Positions 1 through 6,919 of a DNA stretch of 6,919 nt are shown piece after piece. This DNA is from Thermodesulfatator sp. (GTDB taxonomy: Bacteria; Desulfobacterota; Dissulfuribacteria; Dissulfuribacterales; QOAL01), in contig QOAL01000228.1 in assembly GCA_003978135.1 (NCBI GenBank), positions 1-6,919 on the forward strand, read 5' to 3'. The stretch's first letter is position 1. Every line of letters begins with the position of its first letter. The notes under the pieces are model-generated. The model had not been told where the DNA came from. It did no database searches and saw nothing but the letters and a program-made list of their open reading frames with translations. A program made the translations under genes and the position numbers.

Positions 1-470
1 GATTCGTTGTCGGCGGTCCCCTGGCTGACTGCGGTGTTACCGGCAGAAAGATCATTGTTGACACTTACGGAGGCAGGGGGCATCACGGAGGTGGCGCCTT
101 TTCCGGAAAGGATCCAACGAAGGTGGACAGATCACCATCTTACATGGCCAGATACGTTGCAAAAAACATAGTTGCAGCGGGAATTGCCGGGGAATGCGAG
201 GTGCAGGTTTCCTATGCCATTGGCGTAACCAGGCCTCTTGCCATCAATGTGAGAACCTTTGGCACCGAAAAGATTCCCCAGGACGACATAGTACGCCTCA
301 TAGAGGACAACTTCAGCTTCAAGCCCAAGGATATAATAGAATACCTGGACCTTAGAAGACCCATTTACAAGAAAACCGCTGCCTATGGCCACTTTGGAAG
401 GCTGGAACCGGAATTTACCTGGGAAAAGCTTGACATGGTTGAAAAATTGAAAGAAAAGGCCGGCATTTAA
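1..470 (+). CDS. metK: S-adenosylmethionine synthetase, C-terminal part (5' partial)
   Basis: This is the end of methionine adenosyltransferase, a cytosolic enzyme that makes S-adenosylmethionine from methionine and ATP, releasing phosphate and diphosphate. The window opens inside a codon; the reading frame begins at base 3 and gives 155 residues before TAA at 468-470, about 40% of a usual enzyme of roughly 385-390 residues. The visible part begins [16 protein letters not shown], followed by DTYGG and then the family signature GGGAFSGKD (87-113), a loop that contacts ATP and its polyphosphate. Further on are [28 protein letters not shown] and, near the end, [10 protein letters not shown], all strongly conserved in MetK. 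GTG at 123 is an internal codon and not a start, because the conserved sequence runs straight through it. The next gene, ahcY, acts on the product of SAM-dependent methylation and lies 41 nt downstream. Identification is secure; the N-terminal two thirds lie outside the window. Confidence 0.98.
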   Translation, partial: FVVGGPLADCGVTGRKIIVDTYGGRGHHGGGAFSGKDPTKVDRSPSYMARYVAKNIVAAGIAGECEVQVSYAIGVTRPLAINVRTFGTEKIPQDDIVRLIEDNFSFKPKDIIEYLDLRRPIYKKTAAYGHFGRLEPEFTWEKLDMVEKLKEKAGI

Positions 471-511
471 GACCAGATGCAAATTTTGTGCTTCAAGGAG
501 AACAACAATAG

Positions 512-1768
<1,257 letters not shown>

Positions 1769-1814
1769 GGCTCACTGCAGGATTTTTAGGTTTACATAAG
1801 CTTATATAGCTTTT

Positions 1815-1858
1815 AAAAAGGGCAGGAGTGTTCCAGTCAGGTTCACCCTGCCCTTTTT
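1815..1858 (+). terminator. Intrinsic terminator after ahcY
   Basis: AAAAAGGGCAGG (1815-1826) is the exact reverse complement of CCTGCCCTTTTT (1847-1858), a 12-bp perfect stem with a loop of about 20 nt and T residues in its 3' arm. A further GTG/CAC pairing (1828-1830 with 1844-1846) is possible inside. Because A and T tracts flank both arms the structure could stop transcription in either direction, but all genes here run on the + strand. It most likely ends the metK-ahcY transcript and marks argH as the start of another unit. Confidence 0.9.
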
Positions 1859-1911
1859 CATTTGGCCGACATCTGGGCAAGGGAGCCGACACGTTCTGAA
1901 AGGAAAAAATC

Positions 1912-1915
1912 AGGA
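1912..1915 (+). promoter_or_regulatory. Shine-Dalgarno that decides the argH start
   Basis: AGGA at 1912-1915 lies 6 nt before ATG 1922. The alternative in-frame TTG at 1862 has only the terminator T tract in front of it and no ribosome binding site, so the ATG is preferred. Confidence 0.7.
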
Positions 1916-1921
1916 AAATTC

Positions 1922-3334
1922 ATGGGTGAGAAAAAGATACAGGGAAAGAAAAAACTCTGGGGAGGCAGGTTTTCACAAGGCACCAACGAACTGGTGGAAA
2001 AATTTTCTGCCTCTGAACACTATGACAGACGGCTTTATTCCCAAGACATCAAGGGCAGCGAGGCCCATGCACGAATGCTTGCCAGATGCGGAATCATCTC
2101 CCAGGAAGACGTAAAGGATATCCATAAAGGTCTTGACAAGATAAAACAGGAGATAGATGAAGGAAGGTTTGACTGGAAGCCTGAGCTTGAAGATGTTCAC
2201 ATGAACATTGAAAAGGCACTGACAGACCTTATTGGCCCGGCTGGAGGAAGGCTGCACACTGCCAGGTCAAGGAATGATCAGGTTGCAACAGACCTCAGGC
2301 TTTATGTCAGGGAGCAGATTATTGTGGTGGACCGGCTTCTTGCCGGTCTTCAAGGAGCATTCATTCACCAGGCCACTCAGTACACAGATGTTGTGATGCC
2401 AGGCTTTACCCACCTGCAAAAGGCACAGCCAATCCTTTGGTCGCATCACATGCTGGCCTATTTCCAGATGTTCAAAAGGGACCGGCTTCGCCTGAGGGAC
2501 TGTCTCGGCAGGGTAAACATCTGCCCCCTCGGCAGTGCTGCATTGGCAGGAACGGGTTTTAAGATTGACAGATACATGACAGCCAGGGAGCTGGACTTTG
2601 ATGACATCAGCGCCAACAGCCTTGATGCAGTCTCTGACAGGGACTTTGCCATTGAGTTTGTCTTTGTGTTGAGTGTCATCATGATGCACCTAAGCAGGCT
2701 TTCAGAGGAAATGGTGCTGTGGGCATCTTCAGAGTTTTCATTTGTGGACCTTCCGGATGCCTTCTGTACCGGCTCAAGTATTATGCCCCAGAAAAAAAAT
2801 CCTGACGTACCCGAGCTGGTGAGGGGAAAGACCGGGCGGGTTTACGGACATCTGCTAGCCCTCTTGACCCTTATGAAGGGGCTTCCCCTTGCATACAACA
2901 GGGATCTCCAGGAAGACAAGGAGGCACTGTTTGACGCCCTTGATACCACCACTTCCTGCGTAAATATTATGAAATTCCTGGTTGCTAATCTTAAACCCAG
3001 GAAAGACAGGCTTGAGGCAGATACCAGGACAGGGTTTCTTACTGCCACGGACCTTGCCGACTACCTTGTCAAAAAGGGCATACCTTTCAGACAAGCCCAT
3101 GAAATAGTAGGAAAGGCAGTGGCCACATGCATCTCTTCGGGCAGGGAGCTTACTGATCTCAGCCTTGTGGAACTGAAGGGCCTTCATCCTGCCATTGATG
3201 ATGATGTGTTCCAGGTGCTTGACGTGAAGGGATCTGTGAACTCCAGGAACTGTCCAGGTGGAACGGCCTTGTCCGCAGTCAAAATACAATTAGATGAAGC
3301 TGATAAGTGGCTTGAGGATTTTCAACTGACATGA
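1922..3334 (+). CDS. argH: Argininosuccinate lyase
   Basis: ArgH cleaves argininosuccinate into arginine and fumarate, the last step of arginine synthesis, in the cytosol as a homotetramer of the fumarase/aspartase superfamily. I place the start at ATG 1922 (470 residues, close to the family's 455-470). The frame stays open 20 codons further up to TTG 1862, but that extension is unlike ArgH, and TTG 1862 lies immediately downstream of the terminator hairpin and lacks a ribosome binding site. From ATG 1922, KLWGGRFSQG (11-20) is the typical ArgH N-terminus. HTARSRNDQ (112-120) and THLQKAQP (163-170), with its conserved catalytic-region His, are the first two superfamily blocks. GSSIMPQKKNPD (284-295) is the fumarate lyase signature, on the flexible loop that carries the catalytic serine. 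The stop overlaps the lipoprotein start as ATGA (3331-3334), suggesting translational coupling. No clear sigma-70 promoter is visible between the terminator and the start. Confidence 0.97.
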   Translation: MGEKKIQGKKKLWGGRFSQGTNELVEKFSASEHYDRRLYSQDIKGSEAHARMLARCGIISQEDVKDIHKGLDKIKQEIDEGRFDWKPELEDVHMNIEKALTDLIGPAGGRLHTARSRNDQVATDLRLYVREQIIVVDRLLAGLQGAFIHQATQYTDVVMPGFTHLQKAQPILWSHHMLAYFQMFKRDRLRLRDCLGRVNICPLGSAALAGTGFKIDRYMTARELDFDDISANSLDAVSDRDFAIEFVFVLSVIMMHLSRLSEEMVLWASSEFSFVDLPDAFCTGSSIMPQKKNPDVPELVRGKTGRVYGHLLALLTLMKGLPLAYNRDLQEDKEALFDALDTTTSCVNIMKFLVANLKPRKDRLEADTRTGFLTATDLADYLVKKGIPFRQAHEIVGKAVATCISSGRELTDLSLVELKGLHPAIDDDVFQVLDVKGSVNSRNCPGGTALSAVKIQLDEADKWLEDFQLT

Positions 3335-4383
3335 AAAAATCTCTCACCTTTATACTCCTGCTGGCGCTGGTATGCCTCAGCCTTCTGTCTGTCTCATGTG
3401 GCAGGAAAAGGGCTCCTGTGCCCCCTGGCACTTTAAGGCCCGAAAGGATAAAGGATCTTTCCTTTAAAATCACTGAAAAGGGCGTAATCCTCTCGTGGAG
3501 TGTGCCGGTGAGAAATCATGATGGAAGCCCCCTTTCCCATGTCAAGGAATTTAAGCTCTACAAGGCAGAAGTACCCATTAATGGAGGCTGCCTGGAGTGT
3601 CCGCCCCATTATGGCGAACCCATCACCATAACCCTTGATTCCAAGCCGGAGCCCGGCCAGAAGATACATTATGAAGATACCACTCTGACAGAGGGCTTTT
3701 ATTACATCTATCAGGTACAGACAGTAAAGGGACTCCTTAACGTATCAGACCTTTCCAACAAGATATCCTTTGCATGGCACTGCCCGCCTGGCCCTCCCAT
3801 GAATCTGTCTGCCGAGACCTCAGAGGAGGGAATAACCCTTTCATGGCTTCCTCCGGACAGATTCATGGATGGACGCCCCCTGGCTGAACCACTCAAATAC
3901 CAAATATTGCGAAAATTTGATGATGAAAAGACCTGGACCAGGCTTCATTCTTCTACTGACAAGACCACCTGGTCTGACAGGATAAGAAGAACCTACCGGT
4001 ACGTGGAATACAAGGTGGTGCCCATTTTTACCTTTCACGGCACAAAAATAGAAGGGAAGGCATCTGAACCCCTTCTGGTGCGCGCCAAGGGCTTTGGCTC
4101 TCTGGACGCACCTAGGCTCCTTGGAGTCTCAAGGGGTGCGGAAGGAATCGTTATTACATGGCAGAAACTCAGGAGATATGACATTATTGGCTACAATGTC
4201 TACAGAAAGGATCCGTCAGATATCATAGCCAAGCTTAACCAGCAGCCATTGAAAGCCACAAGCTTCGTGGACATGACCAGGCTGAAAAAGGGCAGTTACG
4301 CATATTTTGTAACAGCAGTGGATGACTCCTATCCGCCCAACGAAAGTCCGCCATCCAGGATAATCACCATCAGCATAAGATAA
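3331..4383 (+). CDS. Fibronectin type III-like repeat lipoprotein in the argH-lysA operon
   Basis: A predicted lipoprotein of 350 residues; its function is not known to me. Residues 1-22 are a signal peptide: MKKS followed by a Leu-rich core and LSVS before Cys23. This fits the relaxed lipobox rule, although Ser rather than Leu is at -3. The mature start, CGRKRAPVPPGTLRP, resembles the CGxKGPLxxP start of the small lipoprotein LptM (LppL/YifL). With no Asp at +2, outer-membrane anchoring is likely if Lol rules apply. After a short linker come about three beta-sandwich repeats of fibronectin type III character: roughly 38-150 (LSWSVP, HYEDTTL, YYIYQVQTV), 152-252 (PPMNLSAE, ITLSWLPP, YQILRK, YKVVPI) and 258-349 (APRLLGV, IVITWQ, GYNVYRK, SFVDMTRL, YAYFVTAVDD). 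Repeat 1 holds CLEC (87-90), and Cys151 lies between repeats 1 and 2, so a disulfide is possible. The start overlaps the argH stop by ATGA, with GAGGA at 3314-3318; lysA begins 27 nt beyond the stop. The place beside lysA/dapF suggests an envelope role, by inference only. Confidence 0.9.
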   Translation: MKKSLTFILLLALVCLSLLSVSCGRKRAPVPPGTLRPERIKDLSFKITEKGVILSWSVPVRNHDGSPLSHVKEFKLYKAEVPINGGCLECPPHYGEPITITLDSKPEPGQKIHYEDTTLTEGFYYIYQVQTVKGLLNVSDLSNKISFAWHCPPGPPMNLSAETSEEGITLSWLPPDRFMDGRPLAEPLKYQILRKFDDEKTWTRLHSSTDKTTWSDRIRRTYRYVEYKVVPIFTFHGTKIEGKASEPLLVRAKGFGSLDAPRLLGVSRGAEGIVITWQKLRRYDIIGYNVYRKDPSDIIAKLNQQPLKATSFVDMTRLKKGSYAYFVTAVDDSYPPNESPPSRIITISIR

Positions 4384-4392
4384 GAAAAATTG

Positions 4393-4398
4393 AAAGGA
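4393..4398 (+). promoter_or_regulatory. Shine-Dalgarno that decides the lysA start
   Basis: AAAGGA at 4393-4398 lies 12 nt before ATG 4411. The in-frame TTG at 4390 would place this motif inside the gene and has only an A-rich stretch before it, so ATG 4411 is the better start although the spacing is rather long. Confidence 0.55.
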
Positions 4399-4410
4399 AC
4401 TCCTGCATTC

Positions 4411-5682
4411 ATGAAGGATGAAATCTTTTATTATCAGGACAAGAGCCTCTACTGTGAAGACGTTCCAGTAGAAAAAATCGCAGCAGAGGTGGGAACCCCT
4501 TTCTACTGCTATTCCTCAGCATATCTGGAAGGCCGCTTTAAGGCGTACCACCAGGCCTTCGGGGATAAAAGGCACCTTATCTGTTTTGCAGTAAAGGCCA
4601 ACAGCAACCTTGCTGTCTTGCATACCTTGTCCAGCCTTGGTGCGGGCGCTGATATCGTCTCCGGGGGAGAGCTTTTCCGGGCAATCAAGGCAGGCATTCC
4701 TTCAGAACGTATAGTTTATTCCGGGGTAGGTAAGACCGAGGCAGAGATGGCTTATGCCCTGCAACAGGGAATCCTCATGTTCAACGTTGAATCGCACCAG
4801 GAAATGCAGGTTCTGGAGGAGACTGCCAAGCTCCTGGATAAAACAGCCAGGATTTCCATCAGGGTAAATCCAGACGTGGATGCCAAAACCCATCCCTACA
4901 TTTCCACTGGTCTCAAAAAGAACAAGTTCGGCCTTTCCATGGATCAGGCCATTGAACTTTACAGGGAAGCGGCAGGCTCCAGGTGGCTGGAGGTCACTGG
5001 AATCTCCTTTCATATCGGCTCCCAGATACTGGAAACAGAGCCCTTTATAAATGCACTGGAAAAGATACAGGGCATCATCCACGAGCTTTCTTCCTCTGGC
5101 ATAAAACTTTCGTACATGGATCTTGGAGGAGGACTGGGCATATCCTATGGAAATGAAGTCCCTCCGGAACCGGAAGATTATGTATCTGCCACCCTCAAGC
5201 TGGCATCTGGAATGGACCAGGCCATTATTATTGAGCCTGGCCGCTCAATATGCGGAAACAGTGGCATTCTTGTCACCAAGCTGCTCTACACCAAGAAAAA
5301 TTCCCTGAAAAACTTTTATGTAGTTGATGCAGCCATGAACGATCTTGGACGGCCAAGCCTGTATGATGCCTTTCATGAAATCAGGCCTGTCTCAGAAAAA
5401 GACAACGAGCTGACTACAGTTGACGTGGTCGGCCCCATTTGTGAAACAGGTGATTTCCTGGCAAGGGACAGGGAGCTTCCCCGGATGAACCGAGGCGATC
5501 TTCTGGCTGTAATGAGCGCCGGGGCGTATGGCTTCACCATGTCTTCAAATTACAACTCCAGGCCCAGGGTGGCAGAAGTCATGGTCAGGGGCACCAGGTT
5601 TGAGGTGGTAAGAGAACGCGAAACATTTAATGACCTCGTCAGGGGTGAAAAGATTCCCGACTGGGAGGAAAATGGTTCATGA
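4411..5682 (+). CDS. lysA: Diaminopimelate decarboxylase
   Basis: LysA removes CO2 from the D-centre of meso-diaminopimelate to give L-lysine, the last step of the diaminopimelate pathway. It is a PLP enzyme of the alanine-racemase fold group, active as a dimer in the cytosol. From ATG 4411 the product has 423 residues, normal for the family; MKDEIFYYQDKSLYCEDVPV matches the usual N-terminus better than a start at TTG 4390 (7 residues longer). Lys62 in CFAVKANSN is the PLP Schiff-base lysine. HIGSQ (201-205), the glycine loop GGGLG (239-243) and EPGRS (275-279) bind the cofactor phosphate. CETGD (344-348) is the family's CES-type block with the catalytic Cys344 supplied to the partner subunit, here Thr for Ser. 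GAYGF (372-376) carries the tyrosine that stacks near PLP. The stop overlaps the dapF start by ATGA (5679-5682), so the two lysine-branch enzymes are probably translationally coupled. Confidence 0.97.
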   Translation: MKDEIFYYQDKSLYCEDVPVEKIAAEVGTPFYCYSSAYLEGRFKAYHQAFGDKRHLICFAVKANSNLAVLHTLSSLGAGADIVSGGELFRAIKAGIPSERIVYSGVGKTEAEMAYALQQGILMFNVESHQEMQVLEETAKLLDKTARISIRVNPDVDAKTHPYISTGLKKNKFGLSMDQAIELYREAAGSRWLEVTGISFHIGSQILETEPFINALEKIQGIIHELSSSGIKLSYMDLGGGLGISYGNEVPPEPEDYVSATLKLASGMDQAIIIEPGRSICGNSGILVTKLLYTKKNSLKNFYVVDAAMNDLGRPSLYDAFHEIRPVSEKDNELTTVDVVGPICETGDFLARDRELPRMNRGDLLAVMSAGAYGFTMSSNYNSRPRVAEVMVRGTRFEVVRERETFNDLVRGEKIPDWEENGS

Positions 5683-6500
5683 ATTCCCATATTCCCTTTA
5701 AAAAAATGCACGGCAGCGGAAACGACTTCATCCTCATAGATAACAGGGACAAATTGATAAATCCGGCCCGGGCATCTGAAATTGCGGTAAAATTCTGCAA
5801 GAGGCACTTTGGCATAGGGGCAGATGGGCTCATTTTAATAGAAGAATCCAGCAAGGCGGATTTCAAGTGGCGTTTTTTCAATGCAGACGGCAGCCATGCT
5901 GACATGTGTGGAAACGGCGGCCGTTGTGCGGCGCGATTTGCCGTGATAGAAGGCATATGCGGCCCGGAGCTGAAATTTGAAACAGGTGCCGGAATCATAA
6001 AGGCCCAGGTGAAAGATTCCGTTGTAAAACTTCAGCTTACCCCTCCCAAAGATCTGAAGCTGGACATGAAAATTCCTTTGCATGAAAAGGAAAAAACAGT
6101 TCATTTTATAGACACGGGCGTGCCACATGCTGTCCTTTTTCCAAACGACCTGGGAAAAGCGCCGGTCTTTGAACTTGGAAGACTGGTAAGACACCACAAA
6201 ATCTTCAGTCCAGAAGGAACAAATGTAAATTTTGTAAAGCCAACTGGCCCATCAAGCATACTTATCCGCACTTATGAACGCGGCGTAGAAGATGAAACCT
6301 ATGCCTGTGGCACCGGAGCCGTGGCCAGTGCCATAATAGCCAGCATAAAAGGCCTAGTTGAACCTCCGGTGGAGGTAAAAACCTGGGGAGGAGAGCTTTT
6401 AAAGGTATACTTTAAAAAGGAAGAAGCTCCGGATGTCACAGAGGTGTACCTGGAAGGAAAGGCTGTGCTGGTTTATTCGGGAAAGACAGAAGAAATCTGA
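5679..6500 (+). CDS. dapF: Diaminopimelate epimerase
   Basis: DapF is a cofactor-free racemase that interconverts LL- and meso-diaminopimelate with two cysteines acting as acid and base. meso-Diaminopimelate goes into peptidoglycan and is the substrate of LysA encoded just upstream. The 273-residue product is the usual length. MHGSGNDF (10-17) is the N-terminal signature with the substrate-binding Asn15. MCGNGGRC (76-83) carries the first catalytic Cys77, and ERGVEDETYACGTGA (200-214) carries the second, Cys210. These blocks lie in the two mirror-related halves expected of the fold, and both active-site cysteines are intact. The ATG at 5679 overlaps the lysA stop by four bases and has GGAGG at 5664-5668, 10 nt upstream. 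It is the last recognisable gene; whether dapA or dapB follows beyond the window, as in some related operons, cannot be seen. Confidence 0.97.
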   Translation: MNSHIPFKKMHGSGNDFILIDNRDKLINPARASEIAVKFCKRHFGIGADGLILIEESSKADFKWRFFNADGSHADMCGNGGRCAARFAVIEGICGPELKFETGAGIIKAQVKDSVVKLQLTPPKDLKLDMKIPLHEKEKTVHFIDTGVPHAVLFPNDLGKAPVFELGRLVRHHKIFSPEGTNVNFVKPTGPSSILIRTYERGVEDETYACGTGAVASAIIASIKGLVEPPVEVKTWGGELLKVYFKKEEAPDVTEVYLEGKAVLVYSGKTEEI

Positions 6501-6531
6501 TTGCGCCCTTTCACGGCATCCTAATTTTTTT
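6499..6531 (+). terminator. Possible weak terminator at the end of dapF
   Basis: GATTGC (6499-6504) can pair with GCATC (6516-6520) with one bulged base, and a run of seven T (6525-6531) follows four bases later. The stem is only about 5 bp and overlaps the dapF stop codon, so termination may be partial or absent. Two other short pairings, ACGGCA 6513-6518 with TGCCGT 6542-6547 and ACCGG 6532-6536 with CCGGT 6549-6553, compete with it and do not precede a T tract. Confidence 0.25.
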
Positions 6532-6622
6532 ACCGGCCTTGTGCCGTCCCGGTTAGAGCCTGGCTCCTGGCACTGGCTGCCTGGGAGCATTCCCAGTCTA
6601 TCCTCATAGTCTGGGGACCCTT

Positions 6623-6771
6623 GGGACGAGTGGTTTCTTTCAAGATTTCGCCAACAGCCGCTGTGCAAGCTACATACTTCATCTGGATACATACTTGGAC
6701 AATCTTACAACATTAAGTGCGGCTAAACCTGGCTTCCCCTTGGTGAAATCTTGAAAGAAACTGCTCGTCCC
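6623..6771 (+). repeat. Inner hairpin: 32-bp helix in a + strand RNA
   Basis: The arm 6623-6652 and the arm 6742-6771 differ from perfect complementarity at three places: T6631/G6763, G6632/T6762 and G6650/T6744. Each becomes a G-U pair in RNA read from the + strand. A6653-T6741 and A6654-T6740 extend the helix to 6623-6654 / 6740-6771, 32 pairs without a break. The 85-nt apical part holds AGCCGC/GCGGCT and a 9-nt direct repeat TACATACTT (6671-6679 and 6688-6696). If transcribed by readthrough from dapF or from its own promoter, it would be a likely RNase III substrate. No promoter for it was recognised. Confidence 0.65.
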
Positions 6772-6875
6772 TTTCATATTATGAATTCGGAGCAGTTAGC
6801 TCAGAAAACCGAAAGAGGTACGGAGCATATTCCTGACCTATGAAAGTGAACGGGACAAACCGGGAATGCTCCCAG
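6771..6875 (+). repeat. Secondary inverted repeats in the right half of the element
   Basis: The extra sequence in the right half folds on itself. GTCCC 6767-6771 plus TTTCATA 6772-6778 can pair with TATGAAA 6839-6845 plus GGGAC 6852-6856, with GTGAAC bulged out. TTCGG 6786-6790 pairs with CCGAA 6809-6813. GGAGCATATTCC at 6822-6833 is a degenerate copy of the outer motif GGAGCATTCC and could pair with GGAATGCTCC inside 6862-6873. These compete with the long-range outer pairing, so the region offers alternative folds. Confidence 0.5.
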
Positions 6876-6919
6876 CGGGAGGCAGCCTGGATTTCATGGT
6901 TGCCCATGCATGAATTGTA

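Larger units (their letters stand above)
6575..6887. repeat. Nested imperfect inverted repeat of about 313 nt downstream of dapF
   Basis: This fills most of the 419-nt gene-free end of the window (6501-6919). Outer arms: 6581-6594 pairs perfectly with 6862-6875 (14 nt, core GGGAGCATTCCC). Beyond a 6-nt bulge on the right (6876-6881), GGCTGC 6575-6580 pairs with GCAGCC 6882-6887. Inner arms: 6623-6652 against 6742-6771, 27 of 30 positions complementary. Still further in, AGCCGC 6656-6661 pairs with GCGGCT 6719-6724. The two halves are unequal: 28 nt separate outer and inner arm on the left, 90 nt on the right. There is no transposase and no clear target-site duplication at the edges. Candidate explanations are a MITE or IS remnant, two inverted copies of an intergenic repeat, or a structured RNA. 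I see nothing recognisable in 6888-6919. Confidence 0.75.

Noticed and set aside
1862..1921. A 20-residue N-terminal extension of ArgH from TTG 1862
   Set aside because: It is unlike ArgH N-termini, begins immediately downstream of the terminator hairpin and lacks a ribosome binding site; ATG 1922 has AGGA 6 nt upstream.
2267..2689. A 140-codon open frame antisense to argH
   Set aside because: It is opposite conserved argH sequence with no recognisable domain and no separate promoter or ribosome binding site.
4390..4410. TTG 4390 as the lysA start
   Set aside because: It would add MKGTPAF, which is not typical of the family, and would put the only Shine-Dalgarno candidate inside the gene.
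5453..5470. Thr in place of Ser in the LysA CES-type motif, and the Asn in the SAHH GHFNVE gate
   Set aside because: Both are conservative changes with all catalytic residues intact; not evidence of lost activity.
6530..6682. A 50-codon open frame on the - strand starting ATG at 6682
   Set aside because: There is no Shine-Dalgarno before the ATG, no recognisable domain, and it lies in the left arm of the repeat. It is kept only as an observation about the repeat's possible origin.
6399..6692. A 97-codon open frame on the - strand crossing the end of dapF
   Set aside because: It overlaps the conserved 3' end of dapF, has no ribosome binding site or known domain, and passes through the inverted repeat; best read as chance.
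6575..6887. CRISPR array
   Set aside because: The repeats are inverted and few, with no regular direct repeat and spacer pattern and no cas gene in the window.

Overview
The window looks like a chromosomal block of core metabolism from a Gram-negative bacterium. A member of the Desulfobacterota (the former Deltaproteobacteria, sulfate-reducer-like) fits best. This rests on the gene order argH - lipoprotein - lysA - dapF, on a short archaeal/Thermotoga-type S-adenosylhomocysteine hydrolase beside metK, on a signal-peptidase-II lipoprotein, and on moderate GC with frequent AGG/AGA arginine codons. The assignment is inference; there is no rRNA or other marker to confirm it.

Layout. All six genes lie on the + strand. 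Positions 1-1768 hold the 3' end of metK (S-adenosylmethionine synthetase) and a complete ahcY (S-adenosylhomocysteine hydrolase), 41 nt apart and probably cotranscribed. Together they make SAM and clear the inhibitory product of its use. A strong intrinsic terminator (12-bp perfect stem, A and T tracts on either side) follows at 1815-1858. Positions 1922-6500 then hold a tightly packed second unit: argH (last step of arginine synthesis), a 350-residue lipoprotein with about three fibronectin-III-like domains, lysA (diaminopimelate decarboxylase) and dapF (diaminopimelate epimerase). argH/lipoprotein and lysA/dapF overlap by ATGA. DapF makes the meso-diaminopimelate that goes to peptidoglycan and is the substrate LysA turns into lysine, so the last two genes are consecutive pathway steps. 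The lipoprotein sits where the small lipoprotein LptM (LppL/YifL) sits next to lysA/dapF in gammaproteobacteria, and its mature N-terminus looks similar.

The last 419 nt (6501-6919) have no convincing gene. They carry the one unusual structure in the window: a nested inverted repeat spanning about 6575-6887. Inner arms of 30 nt match at 27 positions. All three differences become G-U pairs in a + strand RNA, which with two more A-U pairs gives an unbroken 32-bp RNA helix. Outer arms of 14 + 6 nt lie outside them, and a further degenerate copy of the outer motif lies inside the right half. It could be a MITE or IS remnant, two inverted copies of an intergenic repeat, or a structured non-coding RNA downstream of dapF; the sequence alone does not decide. 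The rest of the window is ordinary housekeeping DNA.
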